The translations under genes were made by a program, and so were the position numbers. Positions 61,653 to 64,000 of a stretch of DNA of 64,000 bases are shown piece after piece. Numbering within the stretch: position 1 is the stretch's first letter; each line of letters starts with the position of its first letter. The notes under the pieces are model-generated. The model was not told where the DNA came from and made no database searches. It saw only the letters and a list, made by a program, of their open reading frames with translations. This DNA comes from Bifidobacterium sp. ESL0769 (GTDB taxonomy: Bacteria > Actinomycetota > Actinomycetes > Actinomycetales > Bifidobacteriaceae): NCBI RefSeq assembly GCF_029395495.1, contig NZ_CP113918.1, positions 434,001 to 498,000 of the forward strand. The letters run 5' to 3'.

Positions 61653-62852
61653 ATGATGAAAGAAAACAATGCAGCCGATAATGTCAAGGTCGGCATTGAC
61701 AAAATCAACTTCTACACGCCCAACCATTATCTCGATTTGGTCGACTTGGCGCAGGCCCGCGGCGTGGACCCGAACAAATTCCTCATCGGCATCGGGCAGA
61801 GCAAGATGTCGGTCGCCGCGCTTGACCAGGACATCGTCGCCATGGCCGCCAATGCCGCCGAACCCATGCTGACAGAAGCCGAGCGGCAGGAGATCGGCCT
61901 GTTGATACTCGCCACCGAAAGCGGCATCGACCAATCCAAGGCCGCTGCACTCTTCGTGCAAGACCTGCTGAAACTGACTGGCAACCTGCGTGCCATTGAA
62001 ATCAAGGAAGCCTGCTACGGCGCGACCGCCGGCATCCAGCTCGCCTGCGATTACGTACGCAGCCATTCCGACCGCAAGGCTCTGGTCATCGCTTCCGACA
62101 TCGCGCGCTATGGCCTCGATACGCCCGGCGAAGTGACGCAAGGGGCTGGCTCGGTGGCGATGCTCGTCGCGCGTGACCCCGCCATTCTCGCCATCGAGCC
62201 GGAATCGTTGTACGAAAGCCGCAGCACCGGCGACTTCTGGAGGCCGAATTATTCGACCGTCGCCTTCGCACGCGGCAAGTTCTCTGAGGAAGTCTACGTC
62301 GGCATGTTCGAGGAAATTTGGAATAAGGCGCAGCGGCAAGGGATGGCTGATCCCGAAAACCTGCAGGCGTTGCTCTTCCATATCCCGTTCTCGAAAATGG
62401 GTCGCAAGGGCCTGCGCACGCTGGGCGGCGGCAAGATCGCCGAAGCCGATTACGCGCGTCTGACCGAGCGTTTCGAGCAGAGCATCGTCTATGGCAAAGA
62501 GGTCGGCAACATTTACACTGGCTCGATCTATCTCGCCCTGCTCTCGTTGCTCGAAAACGATAACAGCCTCAAGGCCGGCGACCGCATCGGTCTCTATTCC
62601 TACGGTTCAGGTTCCGTCGCGGAGCTTTATTTTGGCACGCTGCAGCCGGGTTACCGCGAACGTTTGGATGCCGACAGCCATCGCGCTCTGCTCGACAACC
62701 GCGAGCGCCTGAGCATGAGCGAGTACGAGGCGATGTTCAGCGCCGAACTGGTTGCTGACGGCTCCGAGCAGGACCTCGGCCGCAGCGACCCGAACTCTAT
62801 CGCGCCACACTATCTCGCCGCAATCAAGAACCATGAACGGCAGTATCGCTGA
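61653..62852 (+). CDS. mvaS: Hydroxymethylglutaryl-CoA synthase
   Basis: It condenses acetoacetyl-CoA with acetyl-CoA. 399 residues: GIDKINFYTPNHYLDLVDLA at the start, LLILATESGIDQSKAAALFV (catalytic Glu), IEIKEACYGATAGIQLACD with nucleophile Cys121, and FHIPFSKMGRKGLRTL with the catalytic His. 34 bases after mvaA, order thiolase-mvaA-mvaS. The start may be ATG 61653 or ATG 61656. Confidence 0.95.
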   Translation: MMKENNAADNVKVGIDKINFYTPNHYLDLVDLAQARGVDPNKFLIGIGQSKMSVAALDQDIVAMAANAAEPMLTEAERQEIGLLILATESGIDQSKAAALFVQDLLKLTGNLRAIEIKEACYGATAGIQLACDYVRSHSDRKALVIASDIARYGLDTPGEVTQGAGSVAMLVARDPAILAIEPESLYESRSTGDFWRPNYSTVAFARGKFSEEVYVGMFEEIWNKAQRQGMADPENLQALLFHIPFSKMGRKGLRTLGGGKIAEADYARLTERFEQSIVYGKEVGNIYTGSIYLALLSLLENDNSLKAGDRIGLYSYGSGSVAELYFGTLQPGYRERLDADSHRALLDNRERLSMSEYEAMFSAELVADGSEQDLGRSDPNSIAPHYLAAIKNHERQYR

Positions 62853-63000
62853 GATTACTATCTTGAAATAACCGATATATTTCGTTATTTGTTATTATTC
62901 CGGACGCCTTCGCCTTTGCTGCCCGCCCTTCATTTATACTGATGAATGGTATGGCGGGCGTTTGCCATCGGCGATTTACACATCGGTTTAAGGGGTTGAC

Positions 63001-63273
63001 ATGGATAAAGCGGTCATTACGGTGGTCGGGCAAGACACAGTCGGCATCATTGCGCAGGTCTGCACCTACCTTTCGCAGCACAAGGTCAACGTTCTCGACA
63101 TCTCGCAGACCATCATCGAGGGGTTCTTCAATATGATGATGATTGTCGATTATGGTAAATCCGACGAGGAATTCTCGGCGCTGGTCGACGGTCTCGAAGC
63201 GCTCGGCGACAAGATCGGCGTACGCATCCGTTGCCAGCGCGAGGAAATCTTTACGAAGATGCACCGCGTCTGA
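63001..63273 (+). CDS. ACT-domain protein (UPF0237)
   Basis: A 90-residue stand-alone ACT domain, likely a sensor of an amino acid or other small ligand: [39 protein letters not shown] and the basic end. TTAAGGGGTTGAC precedes ATG 63001. It is followed after 16 bases by a UPF0210 gene, a pairing seen in several phyla. Function unproven. Confidence 0.92.
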   Translation: MDKAVITVVGQDTVGIIAQVCTYLSQHKVNVLDISQTIIEGFFNMMMIVDYGKSDEEFSALVDGLEALGDKIGVRIRCQREEIFTKMHRV

Positions 63274-63289
63274 TCGGGGGGGGCGGACA

Positions 63290-64000
63290 ATGCTGAACAT
63301 TATGGAGGTCCACGAGACCAATCAGATGATCGAGCAGGAAAAGCTCGACGTGCGAACCATCACCATGGGTATTTCGCTGCTCGATTGCGCGGCGGCTGAC
63401 GTCGACGTGGTTTGCGACAACATTTACAACAAGATTACCGACAAGGCCCGCGACCTGGTGAAGGTTGGCAAGGCTATCGAACGGGATTTCGGCATCCCAA
63501 TCGTCAACAAGCGCATCACTGTTACCCCGATTGCGCTGGTAGGTGCCAGCTCTTGCAAGTCGCCGGCCGATTTCGTCAAGATCGCCCACGCGCTCGACCG
63601 TGCGGCCAAGAAAGTCGGTGTCGACCTCATCGGCGGTTACACGGCGCTGGTTTCCAAGTCGATGACACCCGCCGAACGCATGCTTATCGAGTCGATTCCG
63701 CAAGCACTATCCGAAACTGATATCGTCTGCTCGTCGGTCAACGTCGGCTCGACCAAAACCGGCATCGATATGGATGCCGTCGAGTTGCTTGGTCATGTTG
63801 TCAAAGACACTGCCTACGCCACCCGCGAGATTGACAGCTACGGTTGCGTCAAATTTGTGGCTTTCTGCAATGCCCCCGACGACAACCCGTTCATGGCCGG
63901 CGGCTTCCACGGCGTAACCGAAGGCGATGTGGTCGTCAACGTCGGCGTCTCCGGCCCCGGCGTGGTTTCGTGCGCGTTGGATGCGGCCAAGGGCAAGGAT
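63290..64000 (+). CDS. UPF0210 / PFL-like family protein, C-terminus beyond window
   Basis: 237 residues are visible before the right edge; full-length members are about 450. The start [20 protein letters not shown] is followed by [46 protein letters not shown] and [20 protein letters not shown], all family features (DUF711, fold related to glycyl-radical lyases). No activity is established. ATG 63290 is six bases after a run of eight G (63276-63283) that forms the ribosome-site region. Confidence 0.9.
   Translation, partial: MLNIMEVHETNQMIEQEKLDVRTITMGISLLDCAAADVDVVCDNIYNKITDKARDLVKVGKAIERDFGIPIVNKRITVTPIALVGASSCKSPADFVKIAHALDRAAKKVGVDLIGGYTALVSKSMTPAERMLIESIPQALSETDIVCSSVNVGSTKTGIDMDAVELLGHVVKDTAYATREIDSYGCVKFVAFCNAPDDNPFMAGGFHGVTEGDVVVNVGVSGPGVVSCALDAAKGKD

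Overview
This window looks like chromosomal DNA of a Bifidobacterium (Actinomycetota). The evidence is a giant RNase E/G with a long charged N-terminal extension, NusG with an acidic N-terminal extension, tRNA-Trp-secE-nusG followed by rplK-rplA, an actinobacterial Rpf-like G5 protein, a DUF4916 Nudix-like protein and the Leloir galactose genes. The flanks have the moderately high GC content of that genus. No phage, plasmid, insertion sequence, rRNA operon or CRISPR array is visible.

Layout. 0-14 kb is housekeeping: an AEC permease (cut by the edge), dapE, rne, rplU-rpmA, obgE, proB, an aspartate aminotransferase, tRNA-Trp-secE-nusG, rplK-rplA. 14-17 kb holds a membrane-anchored DUF1524 HNH nuclease and a DHA2-type MFS exporter, convergent on a shared terminator. 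17.4-36.6 kb is an exopolysaccharide island, visibly richer in A+T than its flanks between about 19 and 35 kb. It contains a priming sugar-phosphate transferase, DUF4012, a polymerase-like protein, three glycosyltransferases, three acyltransferase-3 proteins, a Wzx flippase on the opposite strand, UDP-glucose dehydrogenase, a polytopic protein coupled to a decaprenyl-phosphate phosphoribosyltransferase-like UbiA protein, and galE at the GC-rich right border. 36.7-56 kb is mixed core: an Rpf-like hydrolase, thioredoxin, DUF4916, an alpha/beta hydrolase, NudC, an L,D-transpeptidase, GcvH, an App1-type phosphatase, an S9 peptidase, LeuB, a TM2 protein, a lipoate ligase with its accessory domain at the N-terminus, a Crp-family regulator and a class A PBP. 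55.4-58.9 kb is a DeoR-type regulator-galT-galK operon. 59.2-62.9 kb is a thiolase-HMG-CoA reductase-HMG-CoA synthase cluster (upper mevalonate pathway). The window ends in an ACT-domain protein followed by a UPF0210 protein.

How the genes work together. GalK, GalT and GalE make UDP-sugars that can feed the polysaccharide island. The island encodes priming, assembly, export and acyl decoration, and its UbiA/polytopic pair suggests a lipid-linked pentose donor and a matching transferase. The PBP, L,D-transpeptidase, Rpf-like protein and DapE serve the cell wall. GcvH and the lipoate ligase are a substrate-enzyme pair. The mevalonate cluster would supply isoprenoids, including the lipid carrier used for wall and polysaccharide synthesis.

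The most unusual non-coding structure is a nine-unit, 51-bp tandem array of long dyads at 40355-40819. Two smaller two-unit arrays of dyads (8020-8122 and 12400-12523) have a similar design, and the one at 12.4 kb shares a core with it. No function is apparent for any of them.
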